A DNA stretch of 64,000 nucleotides from CAVRAZ01 sp963719135. GTDB taxonomy: Bacteria; Pseudomonadota; Gammaproteobacteria; DSM-19610. This document shows, piece by piece, positions 46,345-54,396 of the stretch. Position numbers and translations under genes: made by a program. Numbering within the stretch: the first letter of the stretch is position 1; the number at the start of each line of letters is the position of its first letter. The notes beneath the pieces are model-generated. The model saw only the letters and a list, made by a program, of their open reading frames with translations, was not told the DNA's origin and did not search any database. The stretch spans positions 434,001 through 498,000 of the forward strand of contig CAVRAZ010000001.1 of NCBI GenBank assembly GCA_963719135.1. Reading direction: 5' to 3'.

Positions 46345-46735
46345 TGACCACAAAGGACGCCAAGGACGCGAAGGAAAAAACCCTTTTGAAATTCTCGACC
46401 ACAAAGGGCACAAAGGACACGCAACAGACCCTTGTTTGTAGCCCTTGCACAGGCCGCCCAACCATCATGTACAAGGGCCACAAACAACGGTTTTCTTCGT
46501 GCACTTTGTGTCCTTTATGGTTAAAGCGGTTTCTTTCGCGTCCTTTGCGGTTAACCAGCCGGCGTTAACGCCTGCCAAGAGGGACCGGGGTTCCGCAGGG
46601 TCGCTCAGGCATGCCGCCCAACCATCATGTGCAAGGGCCACAAACAGTGGTTTTCTTCGTGTCCTTTGTGTCCTTTGTGGTTAAAGCGGTTTCCTTCGCG
46701 TCCTTCGCGTCCTTTGCGGTTAACCAGGCAGCCCC
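46345..46735. repeat. Dispersed AAAGGACACAAAGGA-type repeats with a duplicated unit
   Basis: ACCACAAAGGACGCCAAGGA-type motifs occur in both orientations throughout. A larger unit starting CCGCCCAACCATCATGT and ending GCGTCCTTTGCGGTTAACCA is present twice (about 46453-46559 and 46614-46726). Related copies lie at 31735, 39009, 53230-53290 and 53630-53690. No gene here. Confidence 0.8.
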
Positions 46736-46736
46736 C

Positions 46737-47387
46737 TCACGCTATGAGAAAAACCTTCTCGTGCAACGCGGTCAAGCCGCGTTCGGCGAACCGGGGCTCG
46801 TCGCTGAGCCGGTCGAGATCGAGCAACCGCTCCACCCGGCGCTGTTCCGCGTACAGCCCGTTCACCTCGTCCTCGTGCACGGAAAACGGCGGGCCGTCCA
46901 TCTGGTTCTGAAGATATTCGAGTGTGATCAGCAGAATCGGCACGTCGGCGCCCACCAGCGACAACAGGTGACGCACGTAGCGCTCGCGCATGGCCGGCGG
47001 CAGCGCGATCAACGACGCGCGGTCGAACACGGCGCGCACGCCGTCGAGGTGCGCCGGCGTCAGGTCGAAAAAGTCGCCCAGATAGACCCTGATGCCCGGC
47101 GTCTGATAGATCTCGAAGTGATTCCGCTCGACGATTTCGGGGGTCAGACCGTTCTCGTCGAAGAACGACGTGACCGCCAGCGGACTGATTTCCACCCCGA
47201 TCACCTCAAAAAACCGGTCGCGCAGCCAGCGCATATCCAGACTCTTGCCGCACAGGGGCACGAACACGCGCGCGCCGGGCGTTAGGTGCATGCGCTCCCA
47301 GAACAGTTGCATGTGCTCGTTGATGTCGGTCTGGTGGAAGCCGATCAGATTGTCGCGCCACCGCTGGTGCCAGAAATCCGGTTCCAT
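46737..47387 (-). CDS. tpm: Thiopurine S-methyltransferase family protein
   Basis: The 216-residue enzyme matches bacterial TPMT: the start MEPDFWHQRWRDNLIGFHQ, the SAM-binding segment ARVFVPLCGKSLDMRWLRD, VIGVEISPLAVTSFF, and FDRASLIALPPAMRERYVRH. Bacterial members methylate sulfur, selenium or tellurium compounds, so a detoxifying role in a sulfur and metalloid-rich habitat is plausible. Length is normal. It lies 20 bases downstream of cysG in the same direction and may be at the end of that operon. Confidence 0.93.
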   Translation of the reverse strand: MEPDFWHQRWRDNLIGFHQTDINEHMQLFWERMHLTPGARVFVPLCGKSLDMRWLRDRFFEVIGVEISPLAVTSFFDENGLTPEIVERNHFEIYQTPGIRVYLGDFFDLTPAHLDGVRAVFDRASLIALPPAMRERYVRHLLSLVGADVPILLITLEYLQNQMDGPPFSVHEDEVNGLYAEQRRVERLLDLDRLSDEPRFAERGLTALHEKVFLIA

Positions 47388-47407
47388 CGGGTGTTCCTCC
47401 GAATGCG

Positions 47408-48838
47408 TCAGTTGCGCGCCGTGCCGCCGAACGGGCGGGGATCGGCGCCGGGAATCGGCTCGAACCAGTGCAGCTTTTCGTGCAACCGCACCACCTCGCC
47501 GACGATGATGATGGTCGGCGGCTTGATATCCGATCTCCTGACCGCGGGTTCCAGATCCGCCAGCTCGGTGACCACCACGCGCTGATTCTGCGTGGTGCCC
47601 TGCTGCACCAGCGCGACCGGCGTCGTCGCCGGCAGCCCGTGCGCGATCAACTGCCGCGACATCGCCCCCACGCCATGCAGGCCCATGTAAAACACGAGGG
47701 TCTGGCCGGGATGCGCCAGCGCCTTCCAGTTGAGATCGACACTGCCGTCCTTCAGGTGACCGGTGACGAACACCACCGACTGCGCATAGTCGCGGTGCGT
47801 CAGCGGTATGCCGGAATAGGTGGCGCAGCCCGACGCGGCGGTGATGCCGGGCACCACCTGGAAGGTCACGCCGTTGTCCATCAGCGTGGAAATCTCCTCG
47901 CCGCCGCGCCCGAAAATGAACGGGTCGCCGCCCTTGAGGCGCACCACGCGCTTGCCTTCCTTGGCCAGCCGCACCAGGAGCTGGTTGATGTTCTCCTGGG
48001 ACAGCGTGTGCTTGTCACGCTCCTTGCCGACGTAGATCATCTCGGCGTCGCGGCGCGCCAGGTCGAGGATGGGCGGCGCGACCAGACGGTCGTAAACCAC
48101 CACGTCCGCCATCTGCAGCAGGCGCAGTGCGCGGAAAGTCAGCAGATCCGGGTCGCCGGGCCCGGCGCCGACCAGATAGACCTCGCCGATGGGGTGCGGC
48201 TCGTCCTCGGCCTTGTCGATCGCGTCCTGCAGCAACCGGCGCGCGGTTTCGTCGCGACCGGCGAACAACAGTTCGGCGACCTCGCCCTGCAGGACGTTCT
48301 CCCAGAACTGACGGCGCTGATCCATGCGGCTGAAGCGTGCCTTGACCTGGTCACGGAAGCTCTCCACCAAGCGTGCCAGCCGGCCGTACGCGGCGGGCAC
48401 GTAACTTTCCAGCCGCGCGCGCAGCAGTCGCGCCAGCACGGGTGAGGCGCCACCGGTGGAAACCGCCACCTGCACCGGCGAGCGGTCGATGATCGACGGC
48501 ATGATGAAGCTGCAAAGTTCCGGCTGGTCGACCACGTTGACCGGGATCCCGCGCTGGTGCGCCAGATCGGACACGCGGCGATTGACCGCCTCGTCGCCGG
48601 TGGCGGCGATCGCCAGCACGCAGCCGTCCATCTGCGCCGGCTCGAACTCGCCGGATACGTATTCGATGTCGCCCGCATCCGCCAGTCGCCGCAACTCAGC
48701 GTGCAGCGCCGGGGAAACCACTTTGACCCGCCCGCGGGCGCGCCGCAGCAAACCGACTTTGCGCGCCGCAACCTTGCCGCCGCCGACCACCAGACAGGGC
48801 CGGTCATCGAGGTGCAGGAAGATCGGCAGATAATCCAC
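47408..48838 (-). CDS. cysG: Siroheme synthase (uroporphyrinogen methyltransferase / precorrin-2 dehydrogenase / ferrochelatase)
   Basis: The 476-residue trifunctional enzyme makes siroheme from uroporphyrinogen III. The N-terminal dehydrogenase/chelatase module (1 to about 205) has RPCLVVGGGKVAARKVGLLR and VSTGGASPVLARLLRARLE; the C-terminal methyltransferase (about 215-460) has YLVGAGPGDPDLLTFRALRL, VRLKGGDPFIFGRGGEEI and ITAASGCATYSGIPLTHRDY. Siroheme is the DsrAB cofactor (also for assimilatory sulfite and nitrite reductases), and the gene shares an operon with the probable dsrS, so a dedicated supply to Dsr is likely. Full length; ATG 48838 is directly after the grx gene. Confidence 0.95.
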   Translation of the reverse strand: MDYLPIFLHLDDRPCLVVGGGKVAARKVGLLRRARGRVKVVSPALHAELRRLADAGDIEYVSGEFEPAQMDGCVLAIAATGDEAVNRRVSDLAHQRGIPVNVVDQPELCSFIMPSIIDRSPVQVAVSTGGASPVLARLLRARLESYVPAAYGRLARLVESFRDQVKARFSRMDQRRQFWENVLQGEVAELLFAGRDETARRLLQDAIDKAEDEPHPIGEVYLVGAGPGDPDLLTFRALRLLQMADVVVYDRLVAPPILDLARRDAEMIYVGKERDKHTLSQENINQLLVRLAKEGKRVVRLKGGDPFIFGRGGEEISTLMDNGVTFQVVPGITAASGCATYSGIPLTHRDYAQSVVFVTGHLKDGSVDLNWKALAHPGQTLVFYMGLHGVGAMSRQLIAHGLPATTPVALVQQGTTQNQRVVVTELADLEPAVRRSDIKPPTIIIVGEVVRLHEKLHWFEPIPGADPRPFGGTARN

Positions 48839-48840
48839 GC

Positions 48841-49125
48841 TCAGTCGGCTCCGCTGCGGGATTTTCCCAGGAAGGGTCTGAGCAGAGGGTCGAGCCGACC
48901 CTCCATGTCCAGCTCAGCCATGTCGTCGTAGCCGCCGATGTGCCGGTCGCCGATGAATATCTGCGGCACGGTGTTGCAGCCGGTCACTCGCTCCATTTCG
49001 TTCCAGAGCGCCGCGTCGCCGTCCACGCCGATGCGACGCACCTTGATTCCCTTGCGCGCGAGCAGTTGTTCCGCGCGAATGCAGTACGGGCAGAACCTCG
49101 TGCAATACATGTAAACGTCAGGCAT
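48841..49125 (-). CDS. grxC: Glutaredoxin
   Basis: The 94-residue dithiol glutaredoxin has the CPYC active site (YMYCTRFCPYCIRAEQLL), the cis-Pro in NTVPQIFIGDRHIGGYDDM and normal length. It reduces disulfides or glutathione mixed disulfides. The ATG at 49125 follows directly from the family start; its frame overlaps nothing upstream except the tail of the adjacent gene's intergenic region (15 bases). Two bases separate it from cysG. Within a sulfur-oxidation operon it might reduce DsrC-type or persulfide intermediates, which is inference. Confidence 0.92.
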   Translation of the reverse strand: MPDVYMYCTRFCPYCIRAEQLLARKGIKVRRIGVDGDAALWNEMERVTGCNTVPQIFIGDRHIGGYDDMAELDMEGRLDPLLRPFLGKSRSGAD

Positions 49126-49139
49126 AAACAAATCGATCC

Positions 49140-49682
49140 CTACTCCACGGAAGTCACACTGGTAATCTCTATCCGTTCGAACGCCGGCTTCAGGTGCCTG
49201 TACACCACCTGCCGTGCAAACGCGCAAACCTCGTCGCTTTGAATCGAACGCTTGAATAACGTCACCCGCAAATTGAATTTCACCCGATCAGGCGTGTAGT
49301 GGGTCGCCAGCCGGTTCAGCGCCCCCGGCTGATGCGGGCGCGCCGGCGGCATACTGTATGCCAAAGCCTGCACCGACTGGAAGCTGACACCGGCGAAAAT
49401 GGGCCGCAGGCGCGCCTGCGTTTCCTCGCGCACCAAGCCGGTGGCGAGCCAGGCCAGTTGATCCAACGCCTCGACCGCGCCGGCCGGGAGCACGTCCCGG
49501 CCCGCGAAAAAACCCAGCGCGGGATAATACCCCGGATTTTCCTTCCGCACCCAGGCGTCGACCGCGCGCGCCAGCGCCGCGCCGACCTGCGCCGGTGAAT
49601 GCGGCGAGCGACGCGCGATGGCCGCCGCCGGCACCTGCACCACCGCACTCACTGTCGCCTTGTACGCCTGCAGGACCGGCAA
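49140..49682 (-). CDS. Unknown protein of the dsrS-cysG operon
   Basis: A 180-residue cytoplasmic protein with no recognised family. Visible segments are YKATVSAVVQVPAAAIAR, SPAQVGAALARAVDAWVRKE, GYYPALGFFAGRDVLPAGAV and, at the end, DRVKFNLRVTLFKRSIQSDE and YRHLKPAFERIEITSVTSVE. The best start is uncertain: TTG 49682 is the most upstream. It follows the probable dsrS by 12 bases and precedes the glutaredoxin by 14, so it belongs to the same transcript. A role linked to DsrS or redox chemistry is inferred only from position. Confidence 0.6.
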   Translation of the reverse strand: MPVLQAYKATVSAVVQVPAAAIARRSPHSPAQVGAALARAVDAWVRKENPGYYPALGFFAGRDVLPAGAVEALDQLAWLATGLVREETQARLRPIFAGVSFQSVQALAYSMPPARPHQPGALNRLATHYTPDRVKFNLRVTLFKRSIQSDEVCAFARQVVYRHLKPAFERIEITSVTSVE

Positions 49683-49694
49683 CCGGCGCCACCG

Positions 49695-50831
49695 TCAACC
49701 CGCGGCGCCGCGCAGGCACGTGAACCGGGCGAGGATTGCACCGGTTACCGGTTCGATCTTCTTGCGCATCACCGACCCGATCGCATCGGTGCGCGCGAAG
49801 ATCGGATTGACCACGTGCTCGCCGGTCCAGGCCAGCGCGACGCAGGCCGCGACTTGAGCGCGCAGCCCGGGTGCGGCGTCGAGCAGCTCGCGCACCCCAG
49901 CGGTCGTCGCGCACACCGCCGGCAGATCGCACAGGTCGTCGGCTTCGCGCATGACGGCGTCGATATCGGAACGGACGTCGCCCGACGGACAGACGCTGCT
50001 GAAGTAGGCCTGGACCGTCTGCAGCAGCTCGACCACGACGTCCTGATTGTTGGGCTTGTTCAGGACCGTCTCCGCCACGCCGAGGAACGTCTGGCCGGCC
50101 GCGCCGGCGCAACGCAGCAACTGCGCCGCAACGGGATTGCCAGCGGAAGCCAGCGGCCCCAGGGCTTCGCGCAGGCGCTCATAGTCGGTCCGCGGCCCGA
50201 GCGGCTCCGGCAGTGCATCGGGCAGCGCGGCGAGAAATCCGACGTAGTAGGTGTTCCTGCGTCTGGCGGCTTTCCAGAGCCGCTCGCGCGTTTCGTCGGC
50301 GATCAGGCCGGGCTGCAACACCAGGCGCACGGTCTCGATCATCGCGCGGTGCTCGGTTTCGAACGGCAGATAGTCGATCAGGTGCTCGGCAAGCACCGGG
50401 CCCATGCGGCCCTTGACGATTGACTCCCGCTCGAGCATGCGCCGGGCGTTGTCCGCCACCGGCATGGCCCACCAGGCGCGGCGCGCGATTTCGTCGGTCA
50501 GGCCGCGCGCGTGCACCACGGCGACCACAGCCTCCGGTTCGCCCAGCAACAGCAGGTGTTCGAGGCTCTCGTCACGCGCCTGCCCCATGCGCGTCCAGCG
50601 GCGCAGGTAGACTGGATAACCGCCCGGAGACCCCAGCACCTGGCTGGACAGCAGTTCGCGCACCTTGCGCAGGTACTGATCGTCGCGCCCGCGGGGGTTC
50701 AACTTGACGCTGACGCTGTCGTCGCCGGACAACGCGTGCACGACCATCGAGGATTCGTCGATACGCACCGCCTGCAGCGGGTTGGCCAGCATCACGTTCA
50801 GCCGCAGCGTATCTTCGGCGGAAAGCTCCAT
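49695..50831 (-). CDS. dsrS: Probable sulfur oxidation protein DsrS
   Basis: The 378-residue cytoplasmic protein starts at ATG 50831 (MELSAEDTLRLNVMLANPLQ), overlapping the stop of the Sel1 gene. Conserved-looking segments are AVRIDESSMVVHALSGDDSV, VLGSPGGYPVYLRRWTRMGQ, LLLLGEPEAVVAVVHARGLT and ARRAWWAMPVADNARRMLER. As I recall them, these match the DsrS proteins encoded at the end of the dsr operon in Allochromatium-type sulfur oxidisers; I could not search to confirm. DsrS has no known enzymatic motif and is thought to be an accessory factor. The neighbours cysG and glutaredoxin, and dsrAB 10 kb away, support the call. Confidence 0.6.
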   Translation of the reverse strand: MELSAEDTLRLNVMLANPLQAVRIDESSMVVHALSGDDSVSVKLNPRGRDDQYLRKVRELLSSQVLGSPGGYPVYLRRWTRMGQARDESLEHLLLLGEPEAVVAVVHARGLTDEIARRAWWAMPVADNARRMLERESIVKGRMGPVLAEHLIDYLPFETEHRAMIETVRLVLQPGLIADETRERLWKAARRRNTYYVGFLAALPDALPEPLGPRTDYERLREALGPLASAGNPVAAQLLRCAGAAGQTFLGVAETVLNKPNNQDVVVELLQTVQAYFSSVCPSGDVRSDIDAVMREADDLCDLPAVCATTAGVRELLDAAPGLRAQVAACVALAWTGEHVVNPIFARTDAIGSVMRKKIEPVTGAILARFTCLRGAAG

Positions 50832-51262
50832 CAGCGCTCGAATCCGGCCCTGCGGTAAAGCGCGTTGGCTTTGTCGATGTCGCGCGGCACGCCGTTGCCT
50901 TCCTCGTACATCAGGGCCAGGGTGGTCAGCGAACCGGCCAGCCCCTGTTCGGCGGCTTTTTCGAACCAGCGCACCGCCTCGGCGGGATTTCTTTCGACGC
51001 ATTCGCCTTCGAGGTACATGAAACCGAGGCCGTGCTGCGCGAGCGGGTAACCGCCTTCCGCGGAAGCCTTCATCCAGCGCAGCGCCAGCGCGTCGTGTTG
51101 GGCCAAGCCCAGACCGTTCTGGTACATGATGGCCAAGCGGTGCTGGGCCTCGGGGTTGCCCTGATTGGCAAACGGCGACAGCAGTTGCGCCGCGCGCGAG
51201 AAATGCTTGGCTTCGAAAGCGGCCATGCCGCTGGCGAATTCAACCTCTTCAGTGTCATTCAT
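50831..51262 (-). CDS. Sel1-repeat protein
   Basis: The 143-residue protein has about three Sel1-like repeats: NQGNPEAQHRLAIMYQNGLG, GGYPLAQHGLGFMYLEGECV and QGLAGSLTTLALMYEEGNGV, each with the 'A...lg.mY..G.gv' signature. The fold is an alpha-helical solenoid for protein binding. No signal peptide. ATG 51262 was chosen because it opens directly before the first helix; an earlier ATG adds residues of intergenic type. It is the first gene of the leftward dsrS-cysG operon and its stop overlaps the dsrS start. Confidence 0.85.
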   Translation of the reverse strand: MNDTEEVEFASGMAAFEAKHFSRAAQLLSPFANQGNPEAQHRLAIMYQNGLGLAQHDALALRWMKASAEGGYPLAQHGLGFMYLEGECVERNPAEAVRWFEKAAEQGLAGSLTTLALMYEEGNGVPRDIDKANALYRRAGFER

Positions 51263-51395
51263 CGTCGGTGTCCCCGGTTCAAACTCTTTATTATAGGGCA
51301 TGTGCAATTCTTACTAAATTACTAGGAACCAAGGGTTAATCCGATCCAGTTCAGCACACCGCCGACAGGCGAGCGGGACGCCCCGATCCGACCCC

Positions 51396-51438
51396 CTCCA
51401 TGGGGATATATTGATCCTACTCCCGCCGCCGGTATACT
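51396..51438. promoter_or_regulatory. Candidate regulatory motif plus -10 box in the dsrS/51603 intergenic region
   Basis: CTCCATGGGGATATA (51396-51410) is followed after 25 bases by TATACT at 51433-51438 on the plus strand, pointing to the gene at 51603. Related motifs are upstream of the 58757 gene and of dsrA. It also lies 135 bases from the Sel1-dsrS operon start, on the opposite strand. Confidence 0.45.
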
Positions 51439-51602
51439 TGCGGCCCTTCCAGAGGGGCGCGGATTAGGTAACAGGCCAGCCCGCAAGGCATTTTTCACTG
51501 GTTCCCGGAATAGGTGCGTGATGCCCCCTGAATTGACTGATTTCCGGGTGGAGTGACGTGACGCGCCCACGCCCGCTTAAATTTTTCTCGAAGGAGACAG
51601 CA

Positions 51603-51800
51603 ATGAACCAGAGCTACTACGATTTCACCACCAAGATGGAAAAGGCATCGGTCAACGACGAGTACATCGAAGGCTGGCAGAGCGGTTACGTCATGAATCC
51701 GCCGCGCGAGGAGCAGCACAGCACCGAGGCCTACGAGGCGGGCTACGAAGACGGCAAGGCCCACAACGTGGACAACTTTATGAACTGGGCGAACAAATAG
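51603..51800 (+). CDS. Small acidic conserved-type protein
   Basis: A 65-residue protein, MNQSYYDFTTKMEKASVNDE then YIEGWQSGYVMNPPREEQ and AYEAGYEDGKAHNVDNFMNW. The pattern 'EAYEAGYEDGK..' faintly recalls ribosome modulation factor (RMF), but the basic residues of RMF are missing. AAGGAGA at 51591-51597 lies five bases before the ATG. A strong terminator follows, so it is a single-gene transcript. The preceding -10 box and G-rich motif suggest regulation with sulfur genes. Function unknown. Confidence 0.75.
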   Translation: MNQSYYDFTTKMEKASVNDEYIEGWQSGYVMNPPREEQHSTEAYEAGYEDGKAHNVDNFMNWANK

Positions 51801-51831
51801 GCCGACACGGCTTGCCTTTGACGCAGGCACG

Positions 51832-51859
51832 AAAAACGGGCCGAACGGCCCGTTTTTTT
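51832..51859 (+). terminator. Rho-independent terminator
   Basis: An AAACGGGCC/GGCCCGTTT hairpin with a four-base loop is followed by seven T, 30 bases after the stop of the small gene at 51603-51800. Confidence 0.9.
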
Positions 51860-52148
51860 GCAACTGTCGTCTGTGTTCCCGGCGCTTATCCGGGCATCCC
51901 TGGCCTGATCAGGGTCAACGAAAGCCGAGTTTCCAAAGTGGCTATCTACGTTAATAATCGTAGTTTTCTATCTGTAATTTAAGTCGATTTTATGAAGCAA
52001 TAATAGATCCTTATTCCGAACATAAGGATATCTGAATATCTATTTCAGACTATTCTTATATTATAATACTAGCGTCATGTTATGGCTGTCTGATGACGCA
52101 TCATAGAAGTTAGCGTATAAATATTTGTAGCCTGTGGAGGGCTGATCA
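51860..52148. promoter_or_regulatory. AT-rich promoter region of the sulfur-globule-like genes
   Basis: The stretch 51940-52130 is markedly AT-rich compared with the rest of the window. A perfect TATAAT is at 52062-52067; no consensus -35 is found 16-18 bases upstream, so an activator or an alternative factor may be needed. GGAGGG at 52136-52141 is the ribosome site of the first gene. Confidence 0.5.
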
Positions 52149-52508
52149 ATGAACAAGTTCACGAAAATTACTGCTGCGCTGGCCCTGACGGCCGTTTCCG
52201 TTTCCGCGTCGGCGTGGTGGGGCGGTCCCTGGGGCAACAATGGCTGGGGCGACGGCTGGGGGGATGGTTTGGGTGATATGGACGGTGGGTTCAACATGAA
52301 CTTCAGCGGCCATGGCAGCGGTCGCGGTTATGGCCGTGGCTATGGCTATGGTTATGACAACCCCTACTATGGCTACGGTCCCTACGGCTACGGTGCGCCT
52401 TATGGGTACGGTGCGCCTTATGGTGGGTACGGCGCTCCGTACGGCTACGGTTATCCGCCGGCTGCGCCCGCGCTGCCCGCCGAACCGCCGAAGCCGGCCA
52501 GCAAGTAA
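52149..52508 (+). CDS. Sulfur globule protein-like, Gly/Tyr-rich secreted protein
   Basis: The 119-residue precursor has a Sec signal peptide (KFTKITAALALTAVSVSASA) followed by WWGGPWG and then Gly/Tyr/Pro-rich repeats: GRGYGRGYGYGYDNPYYGYG, PYGYGAPYGYGAPYGGYGAP. This composition, the Ala-Trp-Trp-Gly start of the mature protein and the sulfur context match the SgpA/SgpB envelope proteins that coat periplasmic sulfur globules in Chromatiaceae. Glycine-loop structures are expected. It is the first gene of a tandem pair. Composition-based assignment only, since low-complexity proteins give poor homology. Confidence 0.75.
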   Translation: MNKFTKITAALALTAVSVSASAWWGGPWGNNGWGDGWGDGLGDMDGGFNMNFSGHGSGRGYGRGYGYGYDNPYYGYGPYGYGAPYGYGAPYGGYGAPYGYGYPPAAPALPAEPPKPASK

Positions 52509-52553
52509 GTCCACAGGACTCAAAACGTAACAATTCAAGTGGAGAACATTAGA

Positions 52554-53129
52554 ATGAAAAAACTTACGAAAATCGCCGCCGCGCTGGCGTTGACGGCCGC
52601 TTCCGCTTCCGCCTCCGCCTGGTGGGGTGGTCCCTGGAACAACGGTGGCTGGGGTGACGGCTATGGCGACGGTCCCTATGGCTACGATGCGCCTTACGGA
52701 TATGGCTACGGTGCGCCTTACGGCTACGGCGCGCCGTATACCGCCCCGTACGGCAACGACAATGCGACGGCGGCTGCTCCGGAACTGACTGACGAGCAGA
52801 AGAAGGCGATGGAAGACCAGCGGAAGGCCATGGAAGAGCAGCGGAAAACCATGATGGAACAGCAAAAGGCCATGATGGAAGACTTCCAGAAGCGTCAGGC
52901 CGAGGCGTACGAAAATTACAAGAACAGCCGTGAGTACCAGATGGAACAGGCCGCGCAGGAGCGCATGAACGAGCACATGAAAGAGATGCAAGAGCGCATG
53001 AACCAGCACATGAAAGAGATGCAAGAGCGTATGGACGCGCGCATGAAGGATCGCTGCGGCGAAGGCGCGAAGGACGAAGCCGCCAAGCCTGAAGCGGACG
53101 AACCCGCCAAGCCTGAAGGGGGCGCTTGA
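52554..53129 (+). CDS. Sulfur globule protein-like N-terminus fused to a Met/Glu/Gln-rich coiled coil
   Basis: The 191-residue protein has nearly the same signal peptide as its neighbour (KLTKIAAALALTAASASASA) and the same WWGGPW start and PYGYGAPYGYG repeats up to about residue 70. Then it changes to a long charged helix (about 75-170): ELTDEQKKAMEDQRKAMEEQ, MEQQKAMMEDFQKRQAEAYE, and two direct MNEHMKEMQERMNQHMKEMQ repeats. It ends in a Lys/Glu/Ala/Pro tail. ATG 52554 lies nine bases after GGAG. The fusion suggests a globule-binding part joined to a periplasmic coiled-coil, perhaps for cross-linking or anchoring. The N-terminal duplication shows recent common origin of the pair. Confidence 0.7.
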   Translation: MKKLTKIAAALALTAASASASAWWGGPWNNGGWGDGYGDGPYGYDAPYGYGYGAPYGYGAPYTAPYGNDNATAAAPELTDEQKKAMEDQRKAMEEQRKTMMEQQKAMMEDFQKRQAEAYENYKNSREYQMEQAAQERMNEHMKEMQERMNQHMKEMQERMDARMKDRCGEGAKDEAAKPEADEPAKPEGGA

Positions 53130-53180
53130 GCCTCCGCCGCGTTCCGCGCTCAGGCGGTAACAAGGTAACAAGGTAACACG

Positions 53181-53213
53181 AAAAGGCACGTGGTCAGCCG
53201 CGTGCCTTTTTTC
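53181..53213 (+). terminator. Terminator of the sulfur-globule-like gene pair
   Basis: AAAAGGCACG and CGTGCCTTTT form a hairpin around a ten-base loop and run into T-rich sequence, 50 bases after the second gene. A triple AAGGTAACA repeat precedes it. Confidence 0.8.
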
Positions 53214-53229
53214 TTTTCGGGTTTGCGTC

Positions 53230-53711
53230 TTTAACCGCTAAGGACGCCAAGGACGTGAAGGGAAGCCCCTTTTAACCACAAAGGACACACAGGATGCGAA
53301 GTAGACCGTTGCCTGGACCTTTGCACACTACGGTGAGATTGCGCGCCTCATTTGTCGTGGTTCAATTTTGGTCTGACATTCGGCGCCATGTGCCGAGGCC
53401 GGATTCACCCCGCTTCCGGTCGCTAAGTCGTTTTTTGTATCAAGGCGTCGCCTAACCGGCAGGAACGATCCGAGGACACCAGGCAGCCGTAGCCGGGGTA
53501 GGTTGGGCCGAACGGATGTGAAGCCCAACGTAGGCCGTGTTGGGCTTCGTTCCTCAGCCCAGCCTACCGGGGTTGCGGGCAAGCTCGCTCCTGCAGGTCG
53601 TCCCCCGACGCAAAGGTGAAGCAATCTCTATCTTCGTGTCCTTTGTGTCCTTTGTGGTTAAAAGGGGTTTCCCTTGGCGTCCTTTGCGGTTAAACAGACG
53701 ACTTCGCATAC
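53230..53711. repeat. Repeat-filled gap
   Basis: AAAGGACACAAAGGA-type repeats occur at 53230-53290 and, inverted, at 53630-53695. A palindromic element with GTTGGGC/GCCCAAC arms lies at about 53500-53570 and is related to the repeats at 16113-16238. No gene. Confidence 0.75.
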
Positions 53712-54362
53712 CTACGGATCCGGCAGCGCCGGGTTACGGCTGCGTTCGGTTTCCTCGGTGCTGAACAGATCCTTGAGGCTCTTCTTCAGCGGCTTAAGCA
53801 TTTTCGGAACCTCGATCTCCATCACCTGGTCGCAAATCCACTTGCTGTCCTTCGCCCCCATCACGCGCGTTACCGCATCCCCCAGATAGCGCTTGAACGC
53901 GTAGCCGGGTTCGCCGTCGGCGAAACTGAATTCGGCGTAGTCACTCATGCGCGGATTGAGCGCCGCGATGAACTGCTTGCCGTAGTTGGGCCCGGCACCG
54001 TCCGCGTCGATGCGGTTGTCGTGATAGATGGTGGCCGTCTTGAGCGCCAGCGCGATGATGAACGCCTGGCGCTCCTCGTCGCTCATGTCCGCGTGAACCA
54101 GCCGGTCCGTGACGTGGATCAGAAAAGCGCACAACTCCTGGAACACGTCCAGCCGCTGGGAATTGCTGACCGTTTCGAACCCCTCGTTCTCCAGGCTCAG
54201 CACCACGTTGCCGGCGATGCGCCAGATGATGAAGGCCAGCGCCCCGGCCACCTCCTCCGGGCTGCGTTCCCGGCCTTGCAGATTCCAGCGACTTTTTACC
54301 CGCACGACGGCCCCCTTCAAGACTGGCGCAGGAGGATACATCATGCTAGCATCGAATACCAT
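53712..54362 (-). CDS. Unknown conserved-looking protein, divergent to the 354-aa protein
   Basis: The 216-residue soluble protein (start ATG 54362; ATG 54398 also possible) has RSPEEVAGALAFIIWRIAGN, VFQELCAFLIHVTDRLVHAD, MSDEERQAFIIALALKTATI and EIEVPKMLKPLKKSLKDLF. It is mostly alpha-helical and lacks a signal peptide. I do not recognise the family. Its start lies about 35 bases from that of the divergent gene at 54397, so the two share a tiny control region and may be coregulated. Confidence 0.65.
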   Translation of the reverse strand: MVFDASMMYPPAPVLKGAVVRVKSRWNLQGRERSPEEVAGALAFIIWRIAGNVVLSLENEGFETVSNSQRLDVFQELCAFLIHVTDRLVHADMSDEERQAFIIALALKTATIYHDNRIDADGAGPNYGKQFIAALNPRMSDYAEFSFADGEPGYAFKRYLGDAVTRVMGAKDSKWICDQVMEIEVPKMLKPLKKSLKDLFSTEETERSRNPALPDP

Positions 54363-54396
54363 AGTATTATAGTCAGGTATTCGGCCGGTCGAGCGC

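Noticed and set aside
46345..46735. Possible CRISPR array
   Set aside because: The repeats vary in length, orientation and spacing and match dispersed intergenic repeats elsewhere in the window; no spacer pattern.
52149..53189. A 347-codon open frame opposite the sulfur-globule-like genes
   Set aside because: Antisense of low-complexity Gly/Tyr codons; lacks a credible start or domain, while the plus strand has signal peptides and ribosome sites.
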